The notes: generated by a model not told the origin, from the sequence alone. A stretch of 64,000 nt of DNA from Scatavimonas merdigallinarum (GCA_018713055.1 DVFW01000013.1:3354-67353), one strand, 5' to 3'; counted from the first letter of the stretch, positions 51,876-61,737 are shown. Numbers and translations: made by a program.

Positions 51876-53156
51876 TTACCGGCAGTCCATATCCTGGTAA
51901 ACAACCCTGCCTGCAAGAATGGTCGTTTTAACCTTTCCTTTAAGAGTCATCCCTTTAAACGGCGTATTTTTTGATTTTCCATGCAGGCGCTCCGGGTCAA
52001 CCGTCCAGGAAGTGTCTGGATCAAACAATACAATATCCGCGGGCATACCCGCACGCAGGCTTCCGGCTGGAATACGCAACAGCCTTGCAGGCGTATATGA
52101 CATCTTATCCAGCAGCTGCGGCAGCGTAAGCGCTCCGGTTTGCACCAAAAACGTCAATCCTGCGCTCAATGAGGTTTCCATTCCAATCGCCCCGTTGGGC
52201 GCTTTTTCAAAATCGGCCTTTTCCTGCGGTGCGTGCGGCGCATGGTCCGTTGCAATCGCATCAATGGTCCCGTCGCACAGCGCGCCGATAATGGCTTTTC
52301 TGTCTTCCTCCGTGCGAAGAGGCGGGTTCATTCTAAAATCCGCATCCCTTTTTAAAAGCGCCCGATCTGTAAACGCAAAATAATGCGGCGCAGTTTCTGC
52401 CGTTACCGGCACGCCCCTGCGTTTTGCATCCCGGATTAGCTCTACAGACGTTTTGGTACTTACATGGCAAATATGCACCGGTACACCATATGCAGCGGCA
52501 AGCGCAATTTCCCGCGCCGTACCTGCATCCTCTGCCGCGGCAGAAATCCCTTTTACGCCAAGGCGTTGTGAAACCTCCCCTTCATGCATAATACCGCCCT
52601 GCGCCAGGTACAGATCCTCGCAATGGGCCACAACCGTCATTCCCAGCTTTGGCGCCTGTTGCATGGCCTGCGCCATAAACGCGGTATTTTCCACCGGTCT
52701 TCCATCGTCTGTCAACGCAATTGCTCCACTTTTGTGCAGCTGATGTATATCGCACAACTGTTGGCTTTTAAGGCCTTTTGTAACACTTGCAGCCACATAT
52801 ACATGCGCATCGGCCATTTTTGCCTTGTCTAAAATATAACGTACTGTCTGAGCGTTGTCCACCGTGGGATCTGTGTTTGGCATGGCAAGCAAACTTGTCA
52901 CCCCACCTGCAGCTGCCGCCCGGCATCCGGAAAAAATATCCTCCTTTTGCGTATAGCCAGGTTCGCGCAGATGTACATGCATATCTACCAGACCGGGCGC
53001 AGCAACCAGTCCGTCTGCTTCTATTACTGTATCAGCTGTCTGTACGTGCGTACCAAGCGCCTGCACTACGCCTTTGTTTATGAAAATATGCATAATCTGG
53101 TTCAACCCTAAAGATGGGTCCACAACTCTTGCATTTTTTATCAGCATCCCGCCCAT
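51876..53156 (-). CDS. pyrC: Dihydroorotase
   Basis: Amidohydrolase (426 residues) cyclising carbamoyl-aspartate. Metal ligands His60 and His62 in DMHVHLREPG, later VAHCED, HICHVS and ATDHAPH are intact; the residue carboxylated in some relatives is less clear. It belongs to the class I type. Twenty bases separate it from the upstream membrane protein gene. The other pyrimidine genes are absent from the window. Confidence 0.96.
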   Translation of the reverse strand: MGGMLIKNARVVDPSLGLNQIMHIFINKGVVQALGTHVQTADTVIEADGLVAAPGLVDMHVHLREPGYTQKEDIFSGCRAAAAGGVTSLLAMPNTDPTVDNAQTVRYILDKAKMADAHVYVAASVTKGLKSQQLCDIHQLHKSGAIALTDDGRPVENTAFMAQAMQQAPKLGMTVVAHCEDLYLAQGGIMHEGEVSQRLGVKGISAAAEDAGTAREIALAAAYGVPVHICHVSTKTSVELIRDAKRRGVPVTAETAPHYFAFTDRALLKRDADFRMNPPLRTEEDRKAIIGALCDGTIDAIATDHAPHAPQEKADFEKAPNGAIGMETSLSAGLTFLVQTGALTLPQLLDKMSYTPARLLRIPAGSLRAGMPADIVLFDPDTSWTVDPERLHGKSKNTPFKGMTLKGKVKTTILAGRVVYQDMDCR

Positions 53157-53176
53157 TGTTGCACCGCCCCCTTTTT

Positions 53177-54529
53177 TTATCTGTATTTATCCCAGTAGCT
53201 GTCGGTTTCAAAGGCCGATACAATCTCGTCCTCCCGTACAATCGCATGCACTGCTTCCGGCCGCTTCCTTTCCTGCCGTGGAACCCGTTGCTGCACCGGT
53301 TTTTTCTTTTTGGGAGCGCCTTTATGTATGGGAGTACTTCCGTTTTCTTTTATTGTCCCTTCATTTGTGTATTTCCATACATTGCCGGCAGAAGATACCG
53401 AATTTTTCGCTTTTGAGCCGGCCCTTCCTACAAAAATACGCAGTTTACCACTTTTTTGTAAGTTTTCTTCTGTAACTGCTTCGTCATAATCTTCATTGTT
53501 GCTTCTGGAAAGCTCTACGCTGTCCTTTTCCTCTTCTAACACAGTCTGCTTCTGGGACTCCGCGTTTTGGGTTGCATTTTTCTCTATCGCCACTTCTACG
53601 TCTACCCGCAACGGTTTATTTTTAAACACCCGGTCCTGCGACTCATTTTTTCTAACGTCTACGCTTGTAACACTCTGCACGGGTACGGGTGGCCGGCCAT
53701 TGAACAGACCGTCTTTTTGCAATTCATCATAAAAATCATCCATGGGTGAATGCGCACTGTGCAGCTGCGGATATACACATGCTTCCCCATTTGTGCGAAT
53801 ACGCTTTTTTGTCCTGAAAAAAATAATCAGCGCAAAGGCTGCGGCCAGTACAAGTACAACGGCAAAAGCAGCAAGCAATACAACGCCCATATTTACATCC
53901 AGCGGTTTCTCCACAATCTGGCTGAATGTAACACTGCTAACCATATTATGAAAAACGCCAAGCTCTTCTACCGAAATATTGTCCCCTGCAGATTGCAGGC
54001 GCAGCAGGATCTGCCGGCCGTTGACAATTGTATAGGCCGTTATCGTATGGGTTTCCCCATTTTGCAGCGCTGTATGCGTTTCAAAATCAAAAAACAATGC
54101 CTGCGGTGTCTCCGTGACCGAGCCGTTTACACTGTTTTGTCTCTCCAAAAGCTGCTGTTTAAACGCAGCAATCTGCTTTTCAGACAGAAATTTCAAATTA
54201 TGAACCTCTTTACTTTGTTCGTTTTCAGTCATCTCCACATCAATTTCATAAGATTGGTCTGCCGGGTAGGCCAATAAATACAAATTTTCTTTTTCCATAC
54301 GGTCCTGTGTCTGCGCAGCATCCAGCCCCAGCTTTTCATACAGCGGACTGTTTTTTTCCGTTTGCCTTGTGACAACAAGATCGTTCCCGGGAAGCTTTAC
54401 GCTCATGGAAAGCGGTGAAAGACGGTAGCTGACGTCTACGTCAGACGCAGCTGCCGGAAGGGCCAGGACCACCAACAGTAAAATTGCAAACAATATACAA
54501 ATACAGTTTCTCTTTGCTTTCAGAAGCAT
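53177..54529 (-). CDS. Unknown single-pass membrane protein heading the pyrC-pyrF operon
   Basis: Protein of 450 residues with a signal peptide (1-28, LPAAASD), an extracellular domain of about 180 residues (30-210), one membrane helix (214-238) and a 210-residue charged cytoplasmic tail. The outer domain, with a VKLPGNDLVV strand near the start and AYTIVNGRQILLRLQS near the end, looks like a PsbP/DcrB-type fold by pattern; this is inference. The tail has low-complexity Glu/Lys stretches and ends in SAFETDSYWDKYR. AGGAGG precedes 54529. No family name recognised and no evident link to pyrimidines. Confidence 0.75.
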   Translation of the reverse strand: MLLKAKRNCICILFAILLLVVLALPAAASDVDVSYRLSPLSMSVKLPGNDLVVTRQTEKNSPLYEKLGLDAAQTQDRMEKENLYLLAYPADQSYEIDVEMTENEQSKEVHNLKFLSEKQIAAFKQQLLERQNSVNGSVTETPQALFFDFETHTALQNGETHTITAYTIVNGRQILLRLQSAGDNISVEELGVFHNMVSSVTFSQIVEKPLDVNMGVVLLAAFAVVLVLAAAFALIIFFRTKKRIRTNGEACVYPQLHSAHSPMDDFYDELQKDGLFNGRPPVPVQSVTSVDVRKNESQDRVFKNKPLRVDVEVAIEKNATQNAESQKQTVLEEEKDSVELSRSNNEDYDEAVTEENLQKSGKLRIFVGRAGSKAKNSVSSAGNVWKYTNEGTIKENGSTPIHKGAPKKKKPVQQRVPRQERKRPEAVHAIVREDEIVSAFETDSYWDKYR

Positions 54530-54632
54530 AGCCACTCCTCCTGCGGCAGATGCAGCGCCTGCCGGCTGTTCCGTTTTTATACGCACAAAAATCTGTGTTA
54601 AAAAATTATACTATAAAACAGACAAAAATACA

Positions 54633-54669
54633 AGAAAAACAGGCCAGACAGTTGTAGTTGTCCGGCCTG
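54633..54669 (-). terminator. Terminator of the ABC exporter operon
   Basis: AGGCCGGACA/TGTCTGGCCT stem (one G-T) followed by GTTTTTCTTG on the minus strand. Confidence 0.85.
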
Positions 54670-54693
54670 CTACAGGTTCTTTCCTTTACTTTT

Positions 54694-56319
54694 TTATGAA
54701 AGTCTGGCAAAAATTTTTTGCCCTTTAAAACGCATAAACAAATAAAGCAGCACGTTTAATAAAATAAAATACAAAACGCAGAACACAAGCGCCAGCGTGC
54801 CGGAAATGGCCGAAACCAAAGATGCAAAAAGGGCAAGTACAAACGCTATGACAAACGGCGGAGCAGACAAAATTATTCCTGCCAGCAATGCGATCAGCAC
54901 GCTTGCACTTTGTTTTATAACTGCCGTTTCATTTACCCAGTCAAAACGCGGGCACAAAAGATTTACACAAACACCCAGCATTCCGCTAAATACGCATACC
55001 AAAGCCGGAACCAGCAGCAGCAACAAAATATCGGCAACTCCAAACGGCATAACAATTGCGCCAACAACAGCCGCAACCACAATCCCTGGCGCACTGACAA
55101 TCAGATTGGTCAGAGATTTTGCAAAAAAGATATCCATTACCGGAACCGGCTGAGCCTTTAAAATCCAAAGCGTTTTTCCTTCCAGAGAAATAGAAGGTGC
55201 GGAAACATCGTTCATGGCACAGCACAAACTGATTACTGCACACCAAAGCACCGGCAAAATCGCCGTTAGACCCGGCGAAACATCTCTGAGCATCACAAGA
55301 AGCTTATCGCCTTCAAAGAGCATAACACCGGCAGCCAGCACGGCCATTATTGTCCCAAACGAACAGTTTAAAATATAAGAAGGCATGCTCAAAAAATACG
55401 CAATTTCTTTCTTTAAAAGCGCCATCTTTATACTGTTTTTTCTCAGTTTCTGTTCCTTATACTTCACCCTGCCCAACGTTTTGGTTGCTGTAACCATTCG
55501 GACAAACCGTTTGGACAAGAACCAGTAAACCGCGCCAATTGGCAGAACACACCATAATATAAGCAAAAGCATATGCAAAACGTCCTGCTGCCCTACTGCG
55601 CACCCAAAGCTGTAAGCAGGCGGCAGAAACTGCCTGACCACCTGGGCAATCTGCTCACTGTTGGCCACAAGCTGATCAAGATAGCTTTGCAAGTTGGTAT
55701 ATAAATAGAGATAAAGGCCTATCAAAGCAAACATCAGCAGTGCTACGACAATATTTTTCCTGCGCAGTCTTGCAAACAGCAGTCCCATCAGCCAGCCCAG
55801 CACACAGGAAAGCGCCACTGCAAGCAGCGGCAGCAAAAAAGCGCCCAAAACAAAGCACAAAAGGCCAAAAGGTGTAAATGCAGCAAAAAAGCTATATGCA
55901 ACTGCCGACGGTATCATAATAAGCAATTCATAGATATACGTCAGTACCAGCAGCATAAGAAGGCGGCTGAGCAAAATGGCCGAAGGCTTCACCGGCATGC
56001 TTAAAAGCAGCTCGTTGTCCTTTGCCTCAAACAGATAAGACTGCGCCGTGAAAACGCTTCCAATTAAACAAAACAGCAGCGAAACGGCAGCGGCAATGGC
56101 AAAATAAAGCCACTGCTGGCCTGCATGAATTAGCGGCGGCGCAATCGCTGCAAACAAAAACGTCATAAACAGAAAAATACAAAAAAACAGATAAACCGCT
56201 AAAAGGGTCAATAAAACCGTTTTTGTCGTACTGGTCTTCTTTCCTTTTGACATTTTAAACATTGAAAAAGCCAGAGCCTGTAAACGGTTTTTCAGCAGCA
56301 AGTAAACAGTTTTAGCCAT
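54694..56319 (-). CDS. ABC exporter permease, large multi-span
   Basis: Hydrophobic protein of 541 residues with roughly twelve membrane segments, arranged as two related halves around a cytoplasmic stretch near 290-310 (KTLGRVKYKEQKLRKNS). It resembles the two-half permeases paired with a single ATPase in Firmicutes. The gene overlaps the ATPase gene by 8 bases, so both form one exporter. Substrate unknown. Confidence 0.82.
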   Translation of the reverse strand: MAKTVYLLLKNRLQALAFSMFKMSKGKKTSTTKTVLLTLLAVYLFFCIFLFMTFLFAAIAPPLIHAGQQWLYFAIAAAVSLLFCLIGSVFTAQSYLFEAKDNELLLSMPVKPSAILLSRLLMLLVLTYIYELLIMIPSAVAYSFFAAFTPFGLLCFVLGAFLLPLLAVALSCVLGWLMGLLFARLRRKNIVVALLMFALIGLYLYLYTNLQSYLDQLVANSEQIAQVVRQFLPPAYSFGCAVGQQDVLHMLLLILWCVLPIGAVYWFLSKRFVRMVTATKTLGRVKYKEQKLRKNSIKMALLKKEIAYFLSMPSYILNCSFGTIMAVLAAGVMLFEGDKLLVMLRDVSPGLTAILPVLWCAVISLCCAMNDVSAPSISLEGKTLWILKAQPVPVMDIFFAKSLTNLIVSAPGIVVAAVVGAIVMPFGVADILLLLLVPALVCVFSGMLGVCVNLLCPRFDWVNETAVIKQSASVLIALLAGIILSAPPFVIAFVLALFASLVSAISGTLALVFCVLYFILLNVLLYLFMRFKGQKIFARLS

Positions 56320-57025
56320 CGGTACCCTCCAATTCCAAAAAAACCTCTTCCAAAGATGTATTGCCCCGCACCTCTTGCGTAGGGCCGCTTACAACCAGCC
56401 GCCCGTTTTTAATAATGGCAATTTTATCACAAAGCTTTTCCGCCACCTCTAGCACATGGGTCGAAAAAAAGATCGCGCCGCCATCGTTGCAAAGCTGCCG
56501 CATCTGTTCCTTTAAAAGGTGCGCAGCCTTTGGGTCCAGCCCAACAAACGGTTCATCCAGCAGCATAAGCCGTGGTTTGTGAAGCAAGGCAGAAATCAGC
56601 GCAATTTTTTGTTTCATTCCATGCGAATACGCGTTAATCGGTTCCGAAAGATTTTGGGTAATCTCAAACATATCCGCATACTGGCGGATCCGCTGCTGAC
56701 GGTCTTCCTGCGACACATTGTAAATATCGGCAATAAAATTTAAATACTTGGTCCCGGACATAAAATCATACAGATCCGGATTATCCGGAATATAAGCAAG
56801 GCGCTGCTTGCAGGCAATCGGATCTTTTTGAACAGATATGCCGTCTACCAGTATCTCTCCCAAATCAAACTGCAATAATCCACAGCATGCTTTGATTGTT
56901 GTGGTCTTCCCGGCGCCGTTATGCCCGATAAACCCATATATCTCTCCCGGCAGGATCTCCAAACTCAGGTCATCCACGGCTTTTTTAGAACCATAGGTCT
57001 TTGTAAGATGGCTGATTTTCAGCAT
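56312..57025 (-). CDS. ABC transporter ATP-binding protein (exporter type)
   Basis: ATPase of 237 residues starting at 57025 behind GGGGGAG. Walker A GHNGAGKTT, the signature-equivalent YSHGMKQKIALISALL, Walker B LMLLDEPFVGLDP and the switch His in FSTHVLEVAEKLC are in place. Partner of the overlapping permease gene. Confidence 0.95.
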   Translation of the reverse strand: MLKISHLTKTYGSKKAVDDLSLEILPGEIYGFIGHNGAGKTTTIKACCGLLQFDLGEILVDGISVQKDPIACKQRLAYIPDNPDLYDFMSGTKYLNFIADIYNVSQEDRQQRIRQYADMFEITQNLSEPINAYSHGMKQKIALISALLHKPRLMLLDEPFVGLDPKAAHLLKEQMRQLCNDGGAIFFSTHVLEVAEKLCDKIAIIKNGRLVVSGPTQEVRGNTSLEEVFLELEGTDG

Positions 57026-57092
57026 AACATTTCTCCCCCTGACATACACAGAATAGAGCTTTTTTATATTTTAAAAAGCCATTTTATAGAGT

Positions 57093-57121
57093 ATTTTACA
57101 CGATATTTATCCTATTTGCAA
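57093..57121 (-). promoter_or_regulatory. Promoter of the ABC exporter operon
   Basis: Minus strand: TTGCAA (57121-57116), 17 bases, TAAAAT (57098-57093). Confidence 0.6.
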
Positions 57122-57134
57122 GCACATTGCCGTT

Positions 57135-57165
57135 AAAATAAAGAGGCGGAAATACTTCCGCCTCC
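57135..57165 (-). terminator. Terminator of the EF-G paralogue gene
   Basis: GAGGCGGAA/TTCCGCCTC stem with TTTATTTT downstream on the minus strand. Confidence 0.85.
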
Positions 57166-57257
57166 AACTACTCTGTTCTATTTTATACAGCAGTGCAAAT
57201 CCAGCAGTTTACCACCGCGCTTCCAAACTTTTGTAAACATGGTGGCAAACGTCTTTT

Positions 57258-59327
57258 TTACTCTTCTGCTTCCTGCTTTGCACGCTCTATCACCTTCTGT
57301 GCCACGTTCGCAGGCGCGTCCTCATATCTTTCAAAAGTAAAGGTAAAACTTCCCCTGCCCTGTGTAACTTGACGAATATACGTTGCAAAATCACTCATTT
57401 CGGCCATGGGAACCTCCGCCTCCACAATCTGCATGCCATCCTCTCCGGGATTCATTCCAAGCACGCGTCCGCGGCGCTTGTTAACCTCACCCATAACATC
57501 GCCCATATTATTGTCCGGCACGGTAGCCTTCAACGCGCCAATCGGTTCAAGCAGCGTTGGGTTTGCCTGCGGCAACCCATTTTTATATGCAACGGCAGCA
57601 GCCATTTTAAATGACATTTCTGATGAATCCACCGGATGATATGACCCGTCATACAACGTTGCTTTTAGCCCGACAACCGGGTATCCCGCAAGCGGGCCCT
57701 TTTTAATACAGTCACGCAGCCCCTTTTCCACCGCAGGAAAAAAGCCCTTGGGAACAGCGCCGCCAACCACTCTTTCCGCAAATTCAAGATCTCCGCAGTC
57801 ACAGGGCTCAAATTCAATCCACACGTCGCCAAACTGGCCATGTCCGCCCGATTGTTTTTTATGCCTGCCCTGCACCTGCACTTTTTTGCGTATGGTTTCT
57901 CTGTAGGCAACTTTTGGCTCCTCCAAATATACGTCTACACCGAATTTTGCCTTTATTTTAGAAACGACCACGTCCAGATGCTGTTCCCCCATACCAGACA
58001 CAAGCATCTGATGCGTTTCCGTGTTGTTGGCAAATTTAATCGTCGGGTCTTCCTCAGCTATACGCGCAAGCGCCTGCGCCACTTTATCCTCTTCGCCCTT
58101 TGTTTTTGGGTAGATGGCCATAGAATACGACGGGGCCGGGTATTCCACAGGATCCAGTACCACCTTTCTTGCAGGGGCACAGAGAGTGTCCCCCGTGCTG
58201 GCGTCTTGCAGCTTGGCAACGGCGCCAATATCCCCGGCGCCAACATACGGAACCTCCTCCTGCTTTTTTCCGCGTATAATTAGCACCTTGCCAATACGCT
58301 CAGGGGCGCCGGTGCGCATATTCACAAGCGGCGTATCGGCGGATATTTTCCCGGATATAACTTTAAAATAAGAAAGCTTTCCCACAAACGGATCCGCAAT
58401 CGTTTTAAAAATAACGGCTGCAGCGGCGCCGCTTTCATTAACAGCAAGCTCAACCGGGTCGCCGTTTGTGTCCACGCCGATCTCCGACCCCTTATCGGCA
58501 GCGCTTGGCGCAAGCCAAGTAAGGCCATTCAACAACTGGTCAATCCCGAACGTATTTTGCGCGTCGCCACAAAATACTGGGCTGATGGTTCCATTTTTTA
58601 CGCCGGTGCTGATCCCAACAATAATTTCCTCGGGCGTAAACTCCTCCCCGCTAAAATATTTTTCAAACATTTCATCGCTGGTTTCCGCAACCGCCTCGCA
58701 AATTGCCGTGCGCAGGCCGTCAAGCCTGTCGCCCATGTCCGGCATGGCTGTGGGCGTCATCTTTCCATTTTCATACAGATAAGCTCTGTGCTCCAGCAGA
58801 TTTATGTAGCAATTTGCTTTACCATCTACAATATAAGGGACGACAACCGGGCACACAGACGGGCCGAAAGAAGCCTTCAGCGTTTCAAACACCCTATAAA
58901 ACCGCGCGCTTTCATCACAAAGCCCGTTGACAAAAAATGCTTTTGTAAGCCCCGACTTCGTCGCCGCCTTAACCGCCTTTTCTGTCCCAACGTTCACACC
59001 GTTTTTGCCAGATACAACAATCAGCGCTGTATCGGCTGCGCGCATCCCTTCGCTTACGCCGCCTTCAAAATCAAAAAGCCCCGGCGTATCAATTAAATTT
59101 ATTTTATAGCCCTTCCATTCCAGCGGCGCCACGGCGGTCACAACTGAAACCTTGCGTTTGACCTCTTCCGCATCAAAGTCGCAGACTGTATTTCCATCGC
59201 TAACCTTACCAAGCCGGTCAGAAGCTCCCGCCAAATAAAGCATTGCTTCCGCAACAGAGGTTTTTCCCGCTCCACTGTGCCCCGCAAGCGCTATGTTGAT
59301 TATTTTTTTTGCATCATACTGTTTCAA
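57258..59327 (-). CDS. EF-G paralogue (EF-G2-like) with altered GTPase motifs
   Basis: Protein of 689 residues with all five EF-G domains. G1 is GHSGAGKTS (16-24). G3 is DTPGLFDF with Leu84 in place of the catalytic His of true EF-G, and G4 is NGLCD (134-138) instead of NKMD. Domain IV retains GRHKKQSGGHGQFGDVWIEFEP and PVDSSEMSFKMAA. It is therefore unlikely to be the housekeeping translocase, which is fusA in the str operon; a role in stress, recycling or hibernation is possible. Monocistronic with own promoter and terminator. Related genes are widespread in Clostridia. Confidence 0.9.
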   Translation of the reverse strand: MKQYDAKKIINIALAGHSGAGKTSVAEAMLYLAGASDRLGKVSDGNTVCDFDAEEVKRKVSVVTAVAPLEWKGYKINLIDTPGLFDFEGGVSEGMRAADTALIVVSGKNGVNVGTEKAVKAATKSGLTKAFFVNGLCDESARFYRVFETLKASFGPSVCPVVVPYIVDGKANCYINLLEHRAYLYENGKMTPTAMPDMGDRLDGLRTAICEAVAETSDEMFEKYFSGEEFTPEEIIVGISTGVKNGTISPVFCGDAQNTFGIDQLLNGLTWLAPSAADKGSEIGVDTNGDPVELAVNESGAAAAVIFKTIADPFVGKLSYFKVISGKISADTPLVNMRTGAPERIGKVLIIRGKKQEEVPYVGAGDIGAVAKLQDASTGDTLCAPARKVVLDPVEYPAPSYSMAIYPKTKGEEDKVAQALARIAEEDPTIKFANNTETHQMLVSGMGEQHLDVVVSKIKAKFGVDVYLEEPKVAYRETIRKKVQVQGRHKKQSGGHGQFGDVWIEFEPCDCGDLEFAERVVGGAVPKGFFPAVEKGLRDCIKKGPLAGYPVVGLKATLYDGSYHPVDSSEMSFKMAAAVAYKNGLPQANPTLLEPIGALKATVPDNNMGDVMGEVNKRRGRVLGMNPGEDGMQIVEAEVPMAEMSDFATYIRQVTQGRGSFTFTFERYEDAPANVAQKVIERAKQEAEE

Positions 59328-59414
59328 TTCAGGTTGCTCCTTTCGATTACCTGCGTAAAAGATATTTCGCCAGGATAAGACATTTTTTACAATTACAAAT
59401 ATAATCGCTTGTTA

Positions 59415-59443
59415 ATTGTAGCATATTTGCACATTTGATTCAA
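59415..59443 (-). promoter_or_regulatory. Promoter of the EF-G paralogue
   Basis: Minus strand: TTGAAT (59443-59438), 17 bases, TACAAT (59420-59415); leader about 85 bases. Confidence 0.6.
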
Positions 59444-59466
59444 ATAAAATTTTGCTTCATTATAAA

Positions 59467-59503
59467 AATTCACCCCTTGTAACAATAATACAAGGGGTGA
59501 ATT
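59467..59503 (-). terminator. Terminator of ilvD
   Basis: Perfect 15-bp stem AATTCACCCCTTGTA/TACAAGGGGTGAATT with TTTATAAT downstream on the minus strand. Confidence 0.92.
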
Positions 59504-59566
59504 GTTTATTATGCACAAATATCCTGCAAATTTTTATCGCCAACATTACGGCTTTATCTATGTATG

Positions 59567-61228
59567 TTAAGCAAGCACAGCGCCTGTACTGCCCGATGTA
59601 ACGAGCTTTGCATAACGCGCAAGATATCCCGTCGTAACCTTAGGCGGCTTGGGCTGCCACTGTGCCCTGCGCGCTTTTAACTCCTCTTCCGAAACAAGCA
59701 TGTTAATCGTATTTTTTTCTATATCAATTTCAATAACATCGCCTTCCCGGATCAAAGCAATATTGCCGCCCACCGCCGCTTCAGGCGATACATGCCCGAT
59801 CGCCGCACCACGGGTTGCACCGGAAAAGCGCCCGTCTGTAATTAACGCCACACAGCTTCCCAGCCCGCTACCCATAATCGCAGAGGTCGGATTGAGCATC
59901 TCACGCATACCAGGGCCGCCCTTTGGCCCCTCATAGCGAATCACAATCACGTCGCCCGGATAAATTTTCCCGGTATAAATGGCGTTAAGCGCCGTTTCCT
60001 CACAGTCAAATACACGGGCCGGGCCCGTATGGTGCATCATTTCCGCCGCAACAGCGCTGCGTTTTACTACACAGCCGTCGGGCGCAAGATTCCCCTTGAG
60101 GACAGCGATCCCGCCGCTTTTGCTGTACGGATTCTCCGCTGTACGGATAATATCCGTATTTTTAATTTCACAGCCTTCTATATTCTGTCCAACTGTTTTT
60201 CCCGTACAGGTCATGCAGTCAGTCGCCAGCAATCCAAGCTTTGCAAGCTCATGCATAACAGCATATACGCCGCCCGCCTCGTCCAGCTGTTCCATAAAAT
60301 GGTCGCCTGCAGGCGCAAGGTGGCACAGGTTAGGCGTCCTGGCCGAAATACCGTTTGCTATGTCCAGGTCAAGCGCAATTCCACATTCGTGTGCAATCGC
60401 AGGTAAATGCAACATGCTGTTGGTGCTGCATCCAAGCGCCATATCTACCGTAAGTGCATTTTTAAAAGCGCCCTCCGTCATAATATCCCGCGGACGAATA
60501 TTCTCCTTTAACAGCTGCATAATCTGCATACCGGCCCTTTTTGCCAGCTGCAAACGCTGCGAATACACCGCAGGGATTGTCCCGTTGCCGCGCAGGCCCA
60601 TACCAAGCACCTCTGTCAGGCAGTTCATGCTGTTTGCCGTAAACATACCGGAGCAGGAACCACAGGTGGGGCAGGCTTTGTTTTCATATTCGTCCAGCTT
60701 TTGATCGTCTATTTCGCCCACTTTATACCTGCTTACAGCTTCCGATACGGTGGAATAACTGATTTTCCTGCCGTCTACCGTCCCTGCGAGCATGGGGCCG
60801 CCGCTTACAAAAATACAGGGGATATTCAAACGGGCCGCCGCCATCAGAAGACCAGGCACATTTTTATCACAATTTGGAATCATAACAAGCGCGTCAAGCG
60901 CATGCGCCTTTGCCATCGCCTCTGTTGAATCTGCAATCAGCTCTCTTGTCACCAGCGAATATTTCATGCCCTCATGACCCATCGCAATTCCGTCACACAC
61001 GGCAATCGCCGGAAATACAACAGGCACACCGCCCGCCATGGATACTCCCATTTTAACAGCCTCTTCAATTTTGTCCAGATTCATATGGCCGGGTACAATA
61101 TCGTTCTTGGAACTTACTACACCTACAATCGGCCTGCCGATTTCCTCGTCCGTCAGGCCAAGCGCATGCAGCAACGCACGCTGCGGCGCAGCGTTAACAG
61201 ATTTTGTAATAGTATCGCTTTTCATCAT
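59567..61228 (-). CDS. ilvD: Dihydroxy-acid dehydratase
   Basis: Iron-sulfur dehydratase (553 residues) of valine, leucine and isoleucine synthesis. Cluster ligands appear in CDKNVPG, CPTCGSCSG and MTCTGKTVG. AGGAG lies 6 bases before the first of two adjacent ATG codons. It stands alone here; no ilvC, ilvB or leu genes are near, and no T-box leader is seen. The upstream side borders a decayed mobile region, so it may have lost its original neighbours. Confidence 0.96.
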   Translation of the reverse strand: MMKSDTITKSVNAAPQRALLHALGLTDEEIGRPIVGVVSSKNDIVPGHMNLDKIEEAVKMGVSMAGGVPVVFPAIAVCDGIAMGHEGMKYSLVTRELIADSTEAMAKAHALDALVMIPNCDKNVPGLLMAAARLNIPCIFVSGGPMLAGTVDGRKISYSTVSEAVSRYKVGEIDDQKLDEYENKACPTCGSCSGMFTANSMNCLTEVLGMGLRGNGTIPAVYSQRLQLAKRAGMQIMQLLKENIRPRDIMTEGAFKNALTVDMALGCSTNSMLHLPAIAHECGIALDLDIANGISARTPNLCHLAPAGDHFMEQLDEAGGVYAVMHELAKLGLLATDCMTCTGKTVGQNIEGCEIKNTDIIRTAENPYSKSGGIAVLKGNLAPDGCVVKRSAVAAEMMHHTGPARVFDCEETALNAIYTGKIYPGDVIVIRYEGPKGGPGMREMLNPTSAIMGSGLGSCVALITDGRFSGATRGAAIGHVSPEAAVGGNIALIREGDVIEIDIEKNTINMLVSEEELKARRAQWQPKPPKVTTGYLARYAKLVTSGSTGAVLA

Positions 61229-61491
61229 TTCACTCTCCTATCGGCGCTCCTACAGACTGTGCCCTTTTTCCACGCTGGTATTTAAGCGTTTGGCAGCGGC
61301 TTCATGGTCGGGAAGAAAGTAACCATCTTTTCAATCTGTCCTAAACCTCCCCCATATGTCATAACAGGTCTGAACAGCGTTTCTTCCGAAATCGCTATTT
61401 TCCTATAAATCCGCGTAGTTTTGCGGTGGATTGGAGTACAAATTGGTGTAAATGGTGTATAAGCTTTTTATCATCGCCTATGAAATGTCCC
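61229..61491 (-). other. Gap upstream of ilvD with short relic reading frames
   Basis: The minus strand reads through several short frames (for example one ending in FFPTMKPLPNA near 61295 and one ending in NPPQNYADL near 61400) separated by stops. They look like remnants of mobile-element genes, but I cannot name them. No clear ilvD promoter was found. Confidence 0.35.
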
Positions 61492-61650
61492 TCACCCATT
61501 TGACACTTTATTATACTCATTTTTGAAATATGAGTCAAGACCCTCAAATTCGGACTGTCTCAGCTCTTTCGCCACACCAGTATGGATATTGAGCGCTGTG
61601 GAAATATCTTTATGACCAAGCGTGTTCTGAATCACCCTGACATCCCCCTG
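61492..61650 (-). pseudogene. C-terminal remnant of a tyrosine recombinase (integrase)
   Basis: The minus strand codes DVRVIQNTLGHKDISTALNIHTGVAKELRQ and then about 20 residues to a stop. This is the end of a Tn916-type integrase, with the LGHxxISTTLxIYTHV block, but the catalytic Tyr is His (NIHTG) and the upstream catalytic domain is missing, with the frame broken near 61650. It is a dead relic of an excised or deleted element. Confidence 0.8.
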
Positions 61651-61737
61651 CTTTGGGCATTCTTGTTGTAAAGATATGTCCTAATGAACGGCAGGCTATC
61701 GTCAATAAGATTTTCAACTTTCAAAATCGCCTCGCTT

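Noticed and set aside
61229..61560. T-box or other riboswitch upstream of ilvD
   Set aside because: No TGGNACCGCG block, specifier hairpin or terminator pair could be found on the minus strand.
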